From: Aliihoeflea sp. 40Bstr573 | GTDB taxonomy: Bacteria > Pseudomonadota > Alphaproteobacteria > Rhizobiales > Rhizobiaceae | Direction: 5' to 3' | DNA length: 64,000 bases | Assembly: GCF_024105655.1 (NCBI RefSeq) | Contig: NZ_JAAAMH010000009.1 | Span: 1-64,000, forward strand | Part shown: piece after piece, positions 53,919 to 62,755 of the stretch | Layout of the letters: every line of letters begins with the position of its first letter | How positions within the stretch are numbered: position 1 is the first letter of the stretch | Position numbers and translations under genes: made by a program | Notes under the pieces: generated by a model | What the model was told of the DNA's origin: nothing | The model's database searches: none | The model's input: the letters and a program-made list of their open reading frames with translations, nothing else

Positions 53919-54326
53919 ATGCCACAGGTTTCGCAGCTCTTCTTCAAGGTGGCGATTCTGTTTCTTCTGATCGGCATCGGCATGGGACTGCAGATGTCGA
54001 TTTCGGGCAATCACAATGTCATCGGCGCTCATGCGCATACCAACCTGCTCGGTTGGGTGACGAGCGCTCTGTTCGGCACCTATTACGCGCTCAACAAGGA
54101 GAAGGCGGCACAGCGGCTCGCCATGATCCAGTTTGGCGTCTACACGCTCGGCGTCGCGATCATGGTGCCGTCGCTCTACTTGTTGCTACAGGGCAATGCG
54201 GTAGCGGAGCCGTTTGTCGCTATATCGTCGCTGATCGCCTTCCTCGGCGTGGCGATCTTCGCTTTCATTGTTTTCGCCCTGGCGCGCGAGCGGCAAATGC
54301 CTCGCGGCCCGCTTGCGGTGAGTTGA
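53919..54326 (+). CDS. Small membrane protein with His-x-His motif
   Basis: The 135-residue protein has four predicted helices (about 8-25, 42-62, 68-88 and 97-122). GAHAHTNLLGWVTSALFGTYY at the start of helix 2 resembles the heme-ligand helix of heme-copper oxidase subunit I and NnrS proteins. The protein is far too short for an oxidase and has no copper ligands. Related small rhizobial proteins are usually left as hypothetical. A strong Shine-Dalgarno (AGAGGGG) precedes the ATG; a terminator follows. Confidence 0.65.
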   Translation: MPQVSQLFFKVAILFLLIGIGMGLQMSISGNHNVIGAHAHTNLLGWVTSALFGTYYALNKEKAAQRLAMIQFGVYTLGVAIMVPSLYLLLQGNAVAEPFVAISSLIAFLGVAIFAFIVFALARERQMPRGPLAVS

Positions 54327-54332
54327 CAAACG

Positions 54333-54363
54333 AGGAGCGCCAGCACGCGCCGGCGCTCCTTTT
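54333..54363 (+). terminator. Rho-independent terminator
   Basis: AGGAGCGCC and GGCGCTCCT form a perfect 9-base stem with a 10-base loop, followed by TTTG. It ends the small membrane-protein gene. Confidence 0.75.
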
Positions 54364-54408
54364 GTCGGAGTCTGGTACTGGGTGCGCCGCAGAGGCGTGT
54401 CCGGCAGG

Positions 54409-55154
54409 CTAGCGCGTTGCTGTCTGAACCATGTTGCACAGATCGACCAGCGCCCGGTCGTAGACACCGGGCGAGGCCAGGACGTCAACGCAGCGGCGGC
54501 TGAGCCGCGCGATCTCCGCTGCGTTCATGCTGCCGAGTCCTGGAGAGACGCTCCCGGTTTCGGTGTCGTCGGTGCCGGGGCCAGTGCCAGGTCCCGCGCC
54601 GCCGCCATTGCCGCCCGGATCGCCCGGACCGCCCGGTCCTCCCGGCCCGCCGGGTCCACCGCCGGTGCTCCCGCCACCGATGCCGATGCCCCCAGCCCGA
54701 CATCCACGCCGCCGGGTCCGCCGACATTCGCGCCAGCGCCGGCATTGACGCCTGAACCACCGCCGACGCTGGCGCCAACGCCAGCGTTGACTCCGCTGGA
54801 GCCGCCAATGCCGACACCCGCGCCTGCGTCGACGCCCGAACCGCCGCCGACGCTGGCGCCGACACCGGCACCAATGCCATCCGAACCGCCAACGCTGGCA
54901 CCTGCGCCCGCATCGACGCCCGAGCCTCCGCCGATCCCGGCGCCTGCGCCAACGCCGACGCCATCCGCGCCGCCAACGGACGCCCCGGCACCGACACCCA
55001 CGCCGTCACCGCCCACCGACGCGCCAACGCCCGCATCGACGCCGCCTATGCCCACACCGACGCCGGCGCCGACCTGCGCATGCGCGGCGCTCCCGAAGAC
55101 GAGGGCGCTGCTGGCCGCAAGTGCCAAGGTGATCTGTCTGAATTCGAACTGCAT
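54409..55154 (-). pseudogene. Gly-rich secreted repeat protein, apparent frameshift
   Basis: The signal peptide (residues 1-26, ending GSAAHA) is followed by 8-9 repeats of about 15 residues rich in Gly, Val and Ala (pattern GVDAGAGASVGGSDG). As read, the frame runs into an Ala/Arg-rich tail and stops at 54525. One frame over, the repeat continues as GGPGGPGGPGGPGDPGG and then a compact Cys-containing end, MNAAEIARLSRRCVDVL to NMVQTATR, stopping at 54409. Adding one G to the run of five G at 54689-54693 (minus strand) joins the two. The real protein is thus about 248 residues. AGGAGA precedes the ATG. Confidence 0.7.
54700..55080. repeat. Tandem coding repeat in the Gly-rich gene
   Basis: Degenerate units of about 42-48 bases coding GVGASVGG-type blocks recur 8-9 times. 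Codon use is strongly GC-biased, making this stretch prone to slippage and recombination. Confidence 0.7.
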
Positions 55155-55395
55155 TTGTCGTCTCCTCTTCCCGTTGTTTCGATCGGCGGGAACCGACCAT
55201 GGAAATCATACGGATAACTCAGAGGAAGGTTGCAACATTCACAGTAAAATCAGATATCAAATATAGTATGTTACTTAGATATACTATACCAATATGGAAA
55301 ATTTTGAATAACGATCAATAGTGTGCCAGTCAAAATGCCCGTTATACGGGCATTGAGCTCTCGCTATGCGGGTATTGCATGCAGCCTCAGCTTGC
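55155..55395. promoter_or_regulatory. AT-rich intergenic region with inverted repeats
   Basis: From about 55200 to 55330 the DNA is strikingly AT-rich against a GC-rich background. TATAGTAT/ATACTATA (55262-55269 and 55281-55288) and AATGCCCGT/ACGGGCATT (55334-55342 and 55346-55354) are perfect arms; a second degenerate copy of the latter's right half follows at about 55365-55376. It holds the 5' region of the Gly-rich gene and the 3' end of dinB, so operator and terminator roles are both open. No gene is present. Confidence 0.5.
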
Positions 55396-55908
55396 TCATG
55401 CAAAATTTCGACCGCCTTCCGAGCGCTGGAAATAGATGAGGTCGAGCGAGGGAGCCTTGCCCGTCAGCCGGGTAAGGGCCGCATGCGCCTGTCCGCGATG
55501 GTGCGTCTGGTGGTTGAAGAAATGCGCGAGTGCTGGTGCAAGGCGTTGCGAGATGGTGCGCATGTCGGTTGCGGTAATGTACGAGAAGCGCCCGGCGAGA
55601 TCGTCGTCGGTCAGGTCGGCGACGTAGCGCACGATGCGCTCGTCATCAGTTTCGCGCGCGTCCCAAAGCGGGCCGATCTCGCGAAAGAGAATGGTGTCGA
55701 GCCGCTTGGTCGCCGCGCCTTCGCCGGTGAAGCGCTTCATCCAGATGCGGTCGGCGACCAGCACATGGTTGAGCGTGCCGCCGAGCGAGGTGAAGGCGAG
55801 GCCCAGATCGGTCCAAAGCGCGTCCTCGCTCAAATTGGCAGCAGCGTCGAAGATCAGTCGGTTGGCCCAGGCATTGTAGGCGGCGAACATGGAAAAATGC
55901 TGTTTCAT
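55396..55908 (-). CDS. DinB-family protein
   Basis: The 170-residue four-helix-bundle protein has the metal His set: LNHVLVADRIW in the second helix and FFNHQTHHRGQAHAAL in the third. DinB/YfiT-like proteins are often thiol-dependent metalloenzymes; the activity of this one is unknown. The start MKQHFSMFAAYNAWANRL is the family start. Divergent from the LigE-like GST gene (68-base gap). Confidence 0.85.
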   Translation of the reverse strand: MKQHFSMFAAYNAWANRLIFDAAANLSEDALWTDLGLAFTSLGGTLNHVLVADRIWMKRFTGEGAATKRLDTILFREIGPLWDARETDDERIVRYVADLTDDDLAGRFSYITATDMRTISQRLAPALAHFFNHQTHHRGQAHAALTRLTGKAPSLDLIYFQRSEGGRNFA

Positions 55909-55976
55909 CGGGTTGGCAACCGCTCTCGTCGCAGGCATAGATCGGCACGCTTATACGCCGGAGAGGTGCGACATCA

Positions 55977-56669
55977 ATGACCGTTCTACTTTATGATCTC
56001 GTCGGGTCCGACCCCACCCGTCCGTTCAGCCCGCATTGCTGGAAGGTCGCCTTCGCACTGGCGCACAAGGGCCTTCCGTTCGAGCGCGTGCCGACACCTT
56101 TCACCGCCGTGGCCGGTGTCGAGGGCGGCAAGCACAAGACGGTGCCGGTCATTCGCGAGGACGGACGCACCGTCGGCGACTCCTTCGAGATCGCACTCGA
56201 TCTCGAGCGCCGCTATCCCGACCGGCCCACGCTCTTCGACGGGCCCGGCGGCGAAGCTGCAGCGCGCTTCATCGAGCGGTGGGCGTTTCTCGGTCTCCAC
56301 CCGTATCTGGCGCAGGCCGCGATCATGGACATCTACGACCGGCTCGATCCGGCCGACCAGGCGCATTTCCGCAAGAGCCGCGAGGCGCGCTTCGGCAAGA
56401 AGCTGGAGGAAATTCCCCTGACCCGCGACGAGCGGCGGCCCGCTTTCCGTGCCAGCCTCGAGCCGCTGCGCTCCACCTTGGCGATGCAGCCGTTCCTGGG
56501 TGGCGAAGGGCCGCTCTTCACGGACTACATCGTGGCGGGCGCGTTCCAGTGGGTCCGCGTCGTCTCCAACTACGAGTTCCTCGCGACGGACGATCCGATC
56601 CGCGACTGGCTCGACCGCTGCCTCGATCTCCACGGCGGTCTCGGACGCCAGGTTCCCGCCGCCGCGTAG
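55977..56669 (+). CDS. Glutathione S-transferase, LigE/beta-etherase-like
   Basis: The 230-residue protein has a thioredoxin-like N-terminal domain (FSPHCWKVAFALAHKGLPFE, TVPVIREDG, DSFEIALDLERRYPDRP) and an all-helical C-terminal domain. The C-terminal pattern LGGEGPLFTDYIVAGAFQW, then ATDDPIRDWLDRCLDLHGGLGR, follows that of LigE, a lignin beta-etherase, more closely than standard GSTs. Whether it cleaves aryl ethers is not shown. GAGAGG lies before the ATG. Confidence 0.8.
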   Translation: MTVLLYDLVGSDPTRPFSPHCWKVAFALAHKGLPFERVPTPFTAVAGVEGGKHKTVPVIREDGRTVGDSFEIALDLERRYPDRPTLFDGPGGEAAARFIERWAFLGLHPYLAQAAIMDIYDRLDPADQAHFRKSREARFGKKLEEIPLTRDERRPAFRASLEPLRSTLAMQPFLGGEGPLFTDYIVAGAFQWVRVVSNYEFLATDDPIRDWLDRCLDLHGGLGRQVPAAA

Positions 56670-56674
56670 CCCTC

Positions 56675-56703
56675 TTCACATCCCGGGGCGAGGTCGGTAT
56701 AGA
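56675..56703 (+). promoter_or_regulatory. Predicted ndk promoter
   Basis: TTCACA and TATAGA are 17 bases apart, followed by an expected start near 56710 and a leader of about 38 bases. Confidence 0.55.
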
Positions 56704-56747
56704 CGCGCATCCAATCACTCCCCCAAAAAAATTGAGGAAGACCCGAC

Positions 56748-57170
56748 ATGGCGATCGAACGCACCTTTTCCATGATCAAGCCGGATGCGACCAAGCGCAA
56801 CCTGACCGGCGCCATCACCAAGATGCTTGAGGACGCCGGCCTGCGCGTCGTTGCATCGCGCCGCGTTTGGATGAGCCGCCGTGAGGCCGAAGGCTTCTAT
56901 GCCGTCCACAAGGATCGCCCCTTCTTCGGCGAGCTCGTCGACACCATGACCTCCGGGCCGACCGTCGTTCAGGTCCTTGAAGGTGAGAATGCGATTCTGA
57001 AGAATCGCGAAGTCATGGGCGCGACCAACCCGGCGAATGCCGACGAGGGCACGATCCGCAAGGTCCACGCCCTGTCGATCGGCGAGAACTCGGTTCACGG
57101 TTCGGACGCGCCGGAGACCGCTGCGCAGGAAATTACCTACTGGTTCTCCGACACCGAGATCGTTGGCTGA
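56748..57170 (+). CDS. ndk: Nucleoside diphosphate kinase
   Basis: The 140-residue enzyme passes phosphate between NTPs and NDPs through His in the signature [12 protein letters not shown] (about residue 117). The start [17 protein letters not shown] and the nucleotide-binding [15 protein letters not shown] are standard. GAGGAAG precedes the ATG. It stands alone between a promoter and a strong terminator. Confidence 0.97.
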   Translation: MAIERTFSMIKPDATKRNLTGAITKMLEDAGLRVVASRRVWMSRREAEGFYAVHKDRPFFGELVDTMTSGPTVVQVLEGENAILKNREVMGATNPANADEGTIRKVHALSIGENSVHGSDAPETAAQEITYWFSDTEIVG

Positions 57171-57211
57171 TTCAGTTTCGGCGCGGGCGCGTTGAAGCTC
57201 TCGAATTCGAG

Positions 57212-57242
57212 AAAGCCGCGGCCAGCGCCGCGGCTTTTTTTA
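57212..57242 (+). terminator. Rho-independent terminator of ndk
   Basis: AAAGCCGCGGC and GCCGCGGCTTT pair perfectly (11 bp) around a CAGC loop, with the T-run extending to TTTTTTT. The rest of the gap to moaE shows no gene. Confidence 0.9.
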
Positions 57243-57344
57243 TGCGCTGACAAGAAACGGCTGCGCGGCAGACAGCAACCGAACTAGCGGCGCGCTACCA
57301 GATGACTGGTGAATTGCCGCCGCGATCGCCGGGGTTAGGAGCGA

Positions 57345-57809
57345 TTACCAGCGCGAGGCTGCATCGTCGTCGTCCGCCTTGGCCTCGACCCAAGCGCCGG
57401 ACGAGCCGTCGGCCGGATGCTCTTTCTTCCAGAATGGGGCGTTGGTCTTCAAGAAGTCCATCAGGAAGGATGCGGCGTCAAATGCCGCCTGCCGATGTGC
57501 GGACGCGGCGACGACGAGGACGATGTCCTCGCCGGGAGAAAGCTTGCCGTGACGGTGGATCACGGTCAGGCTGGTGACGGGCCAGCGACCGGCGGCCTCG
57601 GTCGCGATCCGACCGATCTCGGCCTCGGCCATGCCTGGATAATGTTCGAGTTCGAGGGCGGCGAGACGGCCGCTTTCGTCGCGGCAGACACCGCTGAAGG
57701 TCACCACGGCGCCAACTTGCCTGCCAGCCGCCTTCGCAACTTCGATTTCGGCTGCCGTGTCAAAGGCTTCGGCCTGGACCTTTACATGGATGACACAGGC
57801 GTCGCTCAC
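57345..57809 (-). CDS. moaE: Molybdopterin synthase catalytic subunit
   Basis: The 154-residue MoaE converts precursor Z to molybdopterin with MoaD. The family motif is present: HRHGKLSPGEDIVLVVAASAHR, then FLMDFLKTNAPFWKKEHP with the catalytic Lys in WKKE. It begins with GTG, 3 bases after the moaD stop. Cofactor genes for the earlier steps are not in this window. Confidence 0.95.
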   Translation of the reverse strand: MSDACVIHVKVQAEAFDTAAEIEVAKAAGRQVGAVVTFSGVCRDESGRLAALELEHYPGMAEAEIGRIATEAAGRWPVTSLTVIHRHGKLSPGEDIVLVVAASAHRQAAFDAASFLMDFLKTNAPFWKKEHPADGSSGAWVEAKADDDDAASRW

Positions 57810-57812
57810 GCC

Positions 57813-58064
57813 TCATCCTCCCGTCATCGGCGGGAAAAGCGCGATCTCGCGCGCGCCGGCAATCGGCTCGCGATGGTCGATATGCTCTTGGTTGACCGCG
57901 ACGCGGATGACCTTCGGGTCCTGCAACGCTTCAAGATAGCGGTCGCCGCGCGCGCGCAGCCAATTGAGGAGGTCGCCCGCTGTCTTTACTTCGGCCGGAA
58001 GTTCGACATCCTCTTCCGCGACGCCGATGCGTTCGCGCACCCAGGCGAAATAGATCAGTTTCAT
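57813..58064 (-). CDS. moaD: Molybdopterin synthase sulfur-carrier subunit
   Basis: The 83-residue ubiquitin-like protein ends in FPPMTGG; the C-terminal Gly-Gly carries the thiocarboxylate. MKLIYFAWVRERIGV and VNQEHIDHREPIAGAREIALFPP are the usual MoaD segments. Its ATG overlaps the pgsA stop (ATGA), and moaE follows. Confidence 0.95.
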   Translation of the reverse strand: MKLIYFAWVRERIGVAEEDVELPAEVKTAGDLLNWLRARGDRYLEALQDPKVIRVAVNQEHIDHREPIAGAREIALFPPMTGG

Positions 58065-58651
58065 GCTCTTTCCTCTATGACGTGCTTCAGCCCGGCGCGG
58101 AAATAGTCGTAGCCAGTGTAGAGCGTCAGAATGGCGGCAACCCACAGCAGCGTCAAACCCATCTCGGTGGTGTAGGGCAGGACCTTGTCGCCAGCGGGCC
58201 CGGCAAGCAAAAAGCCTATAGCCACGAGTTGGATCGTGGTCTTCCACTTGGCAAGCTGGGTGACCGGCACGGAAACCTTGAGCGCGGCCAGATACTCGCG
58301 CAGGCCCGACACCAGGATTTCGCGGCACAGAATGATGATTGCCGCCCACAACGACCACTCGCCGATCGTACCCTCGGCTGCCAGGAGAAGAAGCGCGGCC
58401 GCAACGAGCAGCTTGTCCGCAATCGGGTCGAGCATTTTTCCGATATTCGACGTCTGGTCCCAGATGCGCGCGAGATATCCGTCGAGGAAATCCGTCAGGC
58501 TTGCCACTGCGAACAGCGTGAAAGCGGTCCAGCGCCAGAAATCCGTCGCCTGCGGCTGGTGGTCCGGGACGAAGCACAGGACGACGAGAGGCACCGCCGC
58601 AATGCGCGCATAGGTCAGGATGTTCGGAATATTGAATGCGCGACTGGACAT
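58061..58651 (-). CDS. pgsA: CDP-diacylglycerol-glycerol-3-phosphate 3-phosphatidyltransferase
   Basis: The 196-residue membrane enzyme makes phosphatidylglycerol phosphate. It carries the CDP-alcohol phosphotransferase motif DGYLARIWDQTSNIGKMLD, including Asp-Gly-x2-Ala-Arg and the later Gly and Asp residues, and about five helices. NIPNILTYARIAAVPLVV is a typical start. Two ATGs are possible (58651 and 58672). It follows uvrC by about 104 bases and is coupled to moaD. Confidence 0.93.
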   Translation of the reverse strand: MSSRAFNIPNILTYARIAAVPLVVLCFVPDHQPQATDFWRWTAFTLFAVASLTDFLDGYLARIWDQTSNIGKMLDPIADKLLVAAALLLLAAEGTIGEWSLWAAIIILCREILVSGLREYLAALKVSVPVTQLAKWKTTIQLVAIGFLLAGPAGDKVLPYTTEMGLTLLWVAAILTLYTGYDYFRAGLKHVIEERA

Positions 58652-58755
58652 GAAAGCCTGTTGTTTCTGCATCGAACTGCACCGTTCCAAGGCACGTTCG
58701 CGGGTGGTGCGGAGCAAGTCAAGCAGCCGGTTCGTATCGTGCGGATCGCGCGCCG

Positions 58756-60816
58756 TCACCCCTTCTCGTGAAAATGGTCGTAGATCGTCTTGGCGACCGC
58801 CGCCGAGATGCCCGAGACCGACATCAGATCATCCACTCCTGCTCGGCTGACCGCCTTGGCGGTGCCGAAATGGTGCAGCAGCGCGCGCTTGCGGCCAGGG
58901 CCTATGCCGGCGATCTCGTCGAGCGGATTGCGCACCATCTCCTTCTTGCGCCTTGCTCTGTGCGAGCCGATCGCGAAGCGATGCGCCTCGTCGCGCAGGC
59001 GCTGGACGAAATACAGCACCGGATCGCGCATCGGCAGCGAAAACGGCTCGCGGCCGGGTATGAAGAAGCGCTCGCGCCCGGCATCGCGATCGACACCCTT
59101 GGCGACACCGATCGTCGTCACCGCATTTGCGATGCCGAGATTTCCGAGGATCTTGCGCACCGCCGAAAGCTGCCCCTGTCCGCCATCGATCAGCAGAAGG
59201 TCCGGCCATGCTGGAAATTCGTCGCTGTCGGATTCGACCGTTCGGTCCGGGACGCCGTTCTCCTTGATCAGACGCGAGAATCGCCGCTCCATCACCTCGC
59301 GCATCATCCCGAAATCGTCGCCCGGCGTGATCTCCGTCGAACGGATGTTGAACTTGCGGTACTGGTTCTTCACGAAGCCTTCCGGCCCCGCCACGATCAT
59401 CGCGCCGACGGCATTGGTGCCCATGATATGCGAATTGTCGAACACCTCGATGCGCCGGGGCGGAGCCGGCAGGGCAAACGCTTCGGCCAGCCCCTGCAGA
59501 AGCCGGGCCTGCGACGAAGTCTCTGCCAATCGCCGCCCGAGAGCCTGCCGTGCATTCTGCAACGCGTGGTCCGTCAGATCCTTCTTCTCGCCGCGTTGCG
59601 GCACCATCACGGTGATCTTGCGTCCCGCGCGCGTTGCCAAGGCCTCGGCCAGCAACTGCTGCTCTTCGACCCCTTGGGACAGGAGGATGGTGCGCGGGAT
59701 CGGCTTGTCGTCATAGAACTGCGCCAGGAAAGCGCCCAGAACCTCGGGCGCCTCGATCGAGGGATCGGCCTTCGGGAAATAGGCGCGGTTGCCCCAGTTC
59801 TGGCCGGTGCGGAAGAAGAACACCTCGATGCAGCTCTGTCCGCCTTCCTGATGGATGGCAAAAACATCGGCCTCTTCGGTCGACTGGGTGTTGATGCCCT
59901 GATGGCTCTGGACGTGGGAGAGCGCCGACAGCCGGTCGCGGTAGATCGCCGCCCGCTCGAAATCGAGCTCGGCGGAGGCGTCCTGCATCGCCTTCGATAT
60001 CTCCGCGACGATCTTGGACGACTTGCCTGACAGGAAGGCCTTCGCTTCGTCGACGAGCTCCTCATAGTCGGCCCTCGACACCTCGCCGGTGCAGGGGCCC
60101 GAGCAACGCTTGATCTGATAGAGAAGGCACGGCCGCGTGCGGCTCTCGAACACGGAATCCGTGCAGGTCCGCAAGAGGAAGGCCCGCTGGAGCGAGTTGA
60201 TCGTGCGCCCGACCGCGCCCGCCGAGGCGAAGGGGCCGAAATAGTCGCCCTTCTTCGATCGCGCGCCGCGATGCTTGAAGATTCCGGGCGAGGGGTGGTC
60301 GCGGGTCAGGAGAATGTACGGAAAGGATTTGTCGTCCCGCATCAGGACATTAAAGCGCGGCCGCAAGCGCTTGATCAGATTCGCTTCGAGCAGAAGCGCC
60401 TCGATCTCGGTCCGGGTGACGACGAATTCCATGTGCGCCGTCTCGCGCACCATTCGGCCGATCCGATTGGTGTGACCGCGGCCCTGCGCATAGTTCGTCA
60501 CGCGCTTCTTCAGGCTGCGCGCCTTGCCGACATAGAGCACGTCGCCAGCGGCGTTTATCATGCGGTAGACGCCCGGCGAATTTGGCAGACGCTTGACCAG
60601 CGTCTGGATCACGTCGATACCGGTCTTTCCCTCGGCGTCGCCCCGGTCGCTCTCCCACTCGATCCCGAGATCGACGACCGCCGCCTGGGGTTCGGCTTCG
60701 GTCTCCTCGCCTTCATCCTCGTCATCGCCATTGGGCATGTAGCCCGCGACGTCGCCGTTTGAGCGCTCGGCACGCTTCAACGCCGTCGTTCCTTTGTCTG
60801 GGACCGGTGGCTTCAT
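58756..60816 (-). CDS. uvrC: Excinuclease ABC subunit UvrC
   Basis: The 686-residue nuclease makes both incisions in nucleotide excision repair. After an acidic 70-residue N-terminal extension comes the GIY-YIG domain ([20 protein letters not shown]), a UVR motif region, the RNase H-like endonuclease domain ([28 protein letters not shown]) and two helix-hairpin-helix repeats ([33 protein letters not shown]). The start overlaps the SDR stop (ATGA). Confidence 0.96.
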   Translation of the reverse strand: MKPPVPDKGTTALKRAERSNGDVAGYMPNGDDEDEGEETEAEPQAAVVDLGIEWESDRGDAEGKTGIDVIQTLVKRLPNSPGVYRMINAAGDVLYVGKARSLKKRVTNYAQGRGHTNRIGRMVRETAHMEFVVTRTEIEALLLEANLIKRLRPRFNVLMRDDKSFPYILLTRDHPSPGIFKHRGARSKKGDYFGPFASAGAVGRTINSLQRAFLLRTCTDSVFESRTRPCLLYQIKRCSGPCTGEVSRADYEELVDEAKAFLSGKSSKIVAEISKAMQDASAELDFERAAIYRDRLSALSHVQSHQGINTQSTEEADVFAIHQEGGQSCIEVFFFRTGQNWGNRAYFPKADPSIEAPEVLGAFLAQFYDDKPIPRTILLSQGVEEQQLLAEALATRAGRKITVMVPQRGEKKDLTDHALQNARQALGRRLAETSSQARLLQGLAEAFALPAPPRRIEVFDNSHIMGTNAVGAMIVAGPEGFVKNQYRKFNIRSTEITPGDDFGMMREVMERRFSRLIKENGVPDRTVESDSDEFPAWPDLLLIDGGQGQLSAVRKILGNLGIANAVTTIGVAKGVDRDAGRERFFIPGREPFSLPMRDPVLYFVQRLRDEAHRFAIGSHRARRKKEMVRNPLDEIAGIGPGRKRALLHHFGTAKAVSRAGVDDLMSVSGISAAVAKTIYDHFHEKG

Positions 60817-61592
60817 TCGGCGACACCTGCAACGTCTGGCGTTTCCCAGGCGAGATGCTGCCCGCCATCGAGCGCAATCATCTGCCCGGTGACGGAGCGC
60901 GCGTCCCACAGCCAGCGGATCGTGCGGCCGAATTCGGCAAGGTCAGGCCCACGCTTCAAAAGCAGCGCGTCGACCTGGGCCTGGAAATCGCCTGCGTTCT
61001 GCCGTTCGTTGGCAAGCGTGGGGCCTGGGCCGATCGCATTGACCCGGACGTTCGGAGCAAGAGCCTGCGCCAGCGTGCGGGTCGCCGTCCAGAGCGCCGA
61101 CTTCGACAGGGTGTAGGAAAAGAAGCGCGGCGTCAGACGCCAGACGCGCTGGTCGATCAAGTTCACCACCAGTCCCTCGCTTCCTGCAGGCAGGCGTTCG
61201 GCCAGTTTCCGAGCGAGCATGGTCGGCGCCTCGAGATGGACCGCGAAATGGCGGCCCCAAACAACCCATTCAAAATCGGTTGCGGCATCGTCCTCGAAGA
61301 TCGACGCATTGTTGACGAGCAGGGTCACAGGCCCGAGTTTCATCTGCGCCGCTTCGATCAATCCGGCGACGGCACTCCGATCGGCGAGATCAGCCTGAAC
61401 GACCGCGCAACGGGCGCCCTGGCGCGACAGGTCGTCCGCCAGCCGATCCGCGCTCTCGCGCGAGCCGTTGCAGTGGATCGCGACCGCAAAGTCGTGGGCG
61501 GCCAGATCTTCGACGATCGCTTTGCCGATACGCTGTGCGCCGCCCGTGACAAGCGCGACCTGGCGCGGGACGTGGGGTGTGGTCTGCATCAT
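60813..61592 (-). CDS. SDR oxidoreductase, FolM/pteridine-reductase-like
   Basis: The 259-residue protein has the coenzyme motif TGGAQRIG, in which the Arg before Ile-Gly marks the pteridine-reductase/FolM branch (TGxxxRxG), an NNAS motif, and YTLSK at the active site. FolM-type enzymes reduce dihydromonapterin or dihydrofolate using NADPH. The [10 protein letters not shown] end is SDR-like. It is the first gene of the SDR-uvrC-pgsA-moaD-moaE string. Two adjacent ATGs could start it. Confidence 0.8.
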   Translation of the reverse strand: MMQTTPHVPRQVALVTGGAQRIGKAIVEDLAAHDFAVAIHCNGSRESADRLADDLSRQGARCAVVQADLADRSAVAGLIEAAQMKLGPVTLLVNNASIFEDDAATDFEWVVWGRHFAVHLEAPTMLARKLAERLPAGSEGLVVNLIDQRVWRLTPRFFSYTLSKSALWTATRTLAQALAPNVRVNAIGPGPTLANERQNAGDFQAQVDALLLKRGPDLAEFGRTIRWLWDARSVTGQMIALDGGQHLAWETPDVAGVAE

Positions 61593-62032
61593 CCGTTCAT
61601 GTTGCCGGGAAGGGAGCCCAACATATAGGCGGCGCAAGCTCAAAGCAGAAGACCGCTCACGCGGCTTTCCCGCCTCCATCCTGCTTGGCGTGTTTGATCG
61701 TGGCGGGCACCTTCCGCCTCGGGAAAATCGGGCATCAAGTTGAAGCCTGCTCGCGCCCGCTTGCGCCCCCGCTCTTGTGCGTCACGCACTTATCTTATAG
61801 TAAACAAAGGGTTACCAGAATGCCTGCTGGCCCACTGTGGCACGAATGCAACGTCACATTGCAGCCATATTGCAGCCAGGGAATGACCCATTTTCAGTTT
61901 GGGTTCAGCCGCAATTCGAAACGAAATTCGCCTCGGTCGACGCTTGGAACCATTTGCCTCCCGTAAGGGTTTCAGCGTCTGTCTCGAAGTCGGGAACCGA
62001 GTACTGGTTCTCGTGGCTAAGGAGTTATAAAA
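61593..62032. promoter_or_regulatory. Long leader/promoter region of the Omp25-like gene
   Basis: About 440 bases without a gene. It holds a perfect 13-base palindrome GTGCGTCACGCAC (61777-61789) next to a possible promoter (TATAGT at 61796-61801), and two copies of ATTGCAGCCA 11 bases apart (61858-61867, 61869-61878). AAGGAG precedes the gene. If transcription starts near 61810, the mRNA leader is about 220 bases. Confidence 0.5.
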
Positions 62033-62698
62033 ATGAATAATCGTTTCTACCGCCCCGCTGCTCTCGCGCTCGGCGTTGCCGTCCTCGCTTCGGCGCCCGC
62101 TCTCGCTGCTGACGTTGTTTACCAGGAGCCGCCGGCACCGGCTGCGCCGATGGAGATGGCCCCGGTCAACACCTGGTCCGGCCCCTATGCCGGTATCAGC
62201 CTCGGCTACGGCTTCAACGGTGAAACCCAGAACGAGTTCAACGGTGACACTGCCGAAACCGAAGGCTGGATGGGTGGTGCGTTCGGCGGCTTCAACGTGC
62301 AGAACGGCTCGTTCGTCTACGGTGCTGAAGCCGACATCAACTACTCGGACGTCGATGGCGACGCGGCGCTCTTCAACTCGCGCACGACGGTTGACGGCTC
62401 GCTCCGCGGCCGCGCCGGTGTGACGGTCACCGAAGACATCCTGCTCTACGGTACGGCTGGTCTGGCCGCCGAGCGTCAGCGCATCACGGACAACGCCGGC
62501 AACCGCGACACCAACGTCGCGCTCGGCTACACCGTGGGCGCCGGCGTCGACGCCAAGCTGACCGAACAGGTCTTCGGCCGCCTCGAGTACCGCTACACGG
62601 ACTACGGCTCGAAGGACTACGCACTGCCGGGCGTCAACAACGCCGACTTCGACTCCAACAACCACCGCGTTTCGGTTGGTCTTGGTGTGAAGTTCTAA
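62033..62698 (+). CDS. Omp25/RopB-family outer-membrane beta-barrel protein
   Basis: The 221-residue protein has a signal peptide (about 1-25, ending SAPALA), a Pro/Ala-rich segment VYQEPPAPAAP, then an 8-strand barrel with alternating residues: WSGPYAGISLGYGF at the start and HRVSVGLGVKF at the end, with the C-terminal Phe needed for outer-membrane assembly. This family holds the Brucella Omp25/Omp31 and rhizobial RopB proteins, often the most abundant outer-membrane proteins. Strong flanking signals and smooth codon use suggest high expression. Confidence 0.93.
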   Translation: MNNRFYRPAALALGVAVLASAPALAADVVYQEPPAPAAPMEMAPVNTWSGPYAGISLGYGFNGETQNEFNGDTAETEGWMGGAFGGFNVQNGSFVYGAEADINYSDVDGDAALFNSRTTVDGSLRGRAGVTVTEDILLYGTAGLAAERQRITDNAGNRDTNVALGYTVGAGVDAKLTEQVFGRLEYRYTDYGSKDYALPGVNNADFDSNNHRVSVGLGVKF

Positions 62699-62721
62699 TT
62701 CAGTCTCTGACGGGATGCAGG

Positions 62722-62748
62722 AAGGCCGGCGATTTCGCCGGCCTTTTT
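62722..62748 (+). terminator. Rho-independent terminator of the Omp gene
   Basis: AAGGCCGGCG and CGCCGGCCTT pair perfectly (10 bp) around ATTT and lead into TTTG. It may serve the convergent GST gene from the other side too. Confidence 0.85.
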
Positions 62749-62755
62749 GTTTGTG

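Noticed and set aside
54700-55080. CRISPR-like array.
   Set aside because: The repeats are degenerate and in-frame, coding Gly-rich protein blocks, and there are no constant repeats with unique spacers.
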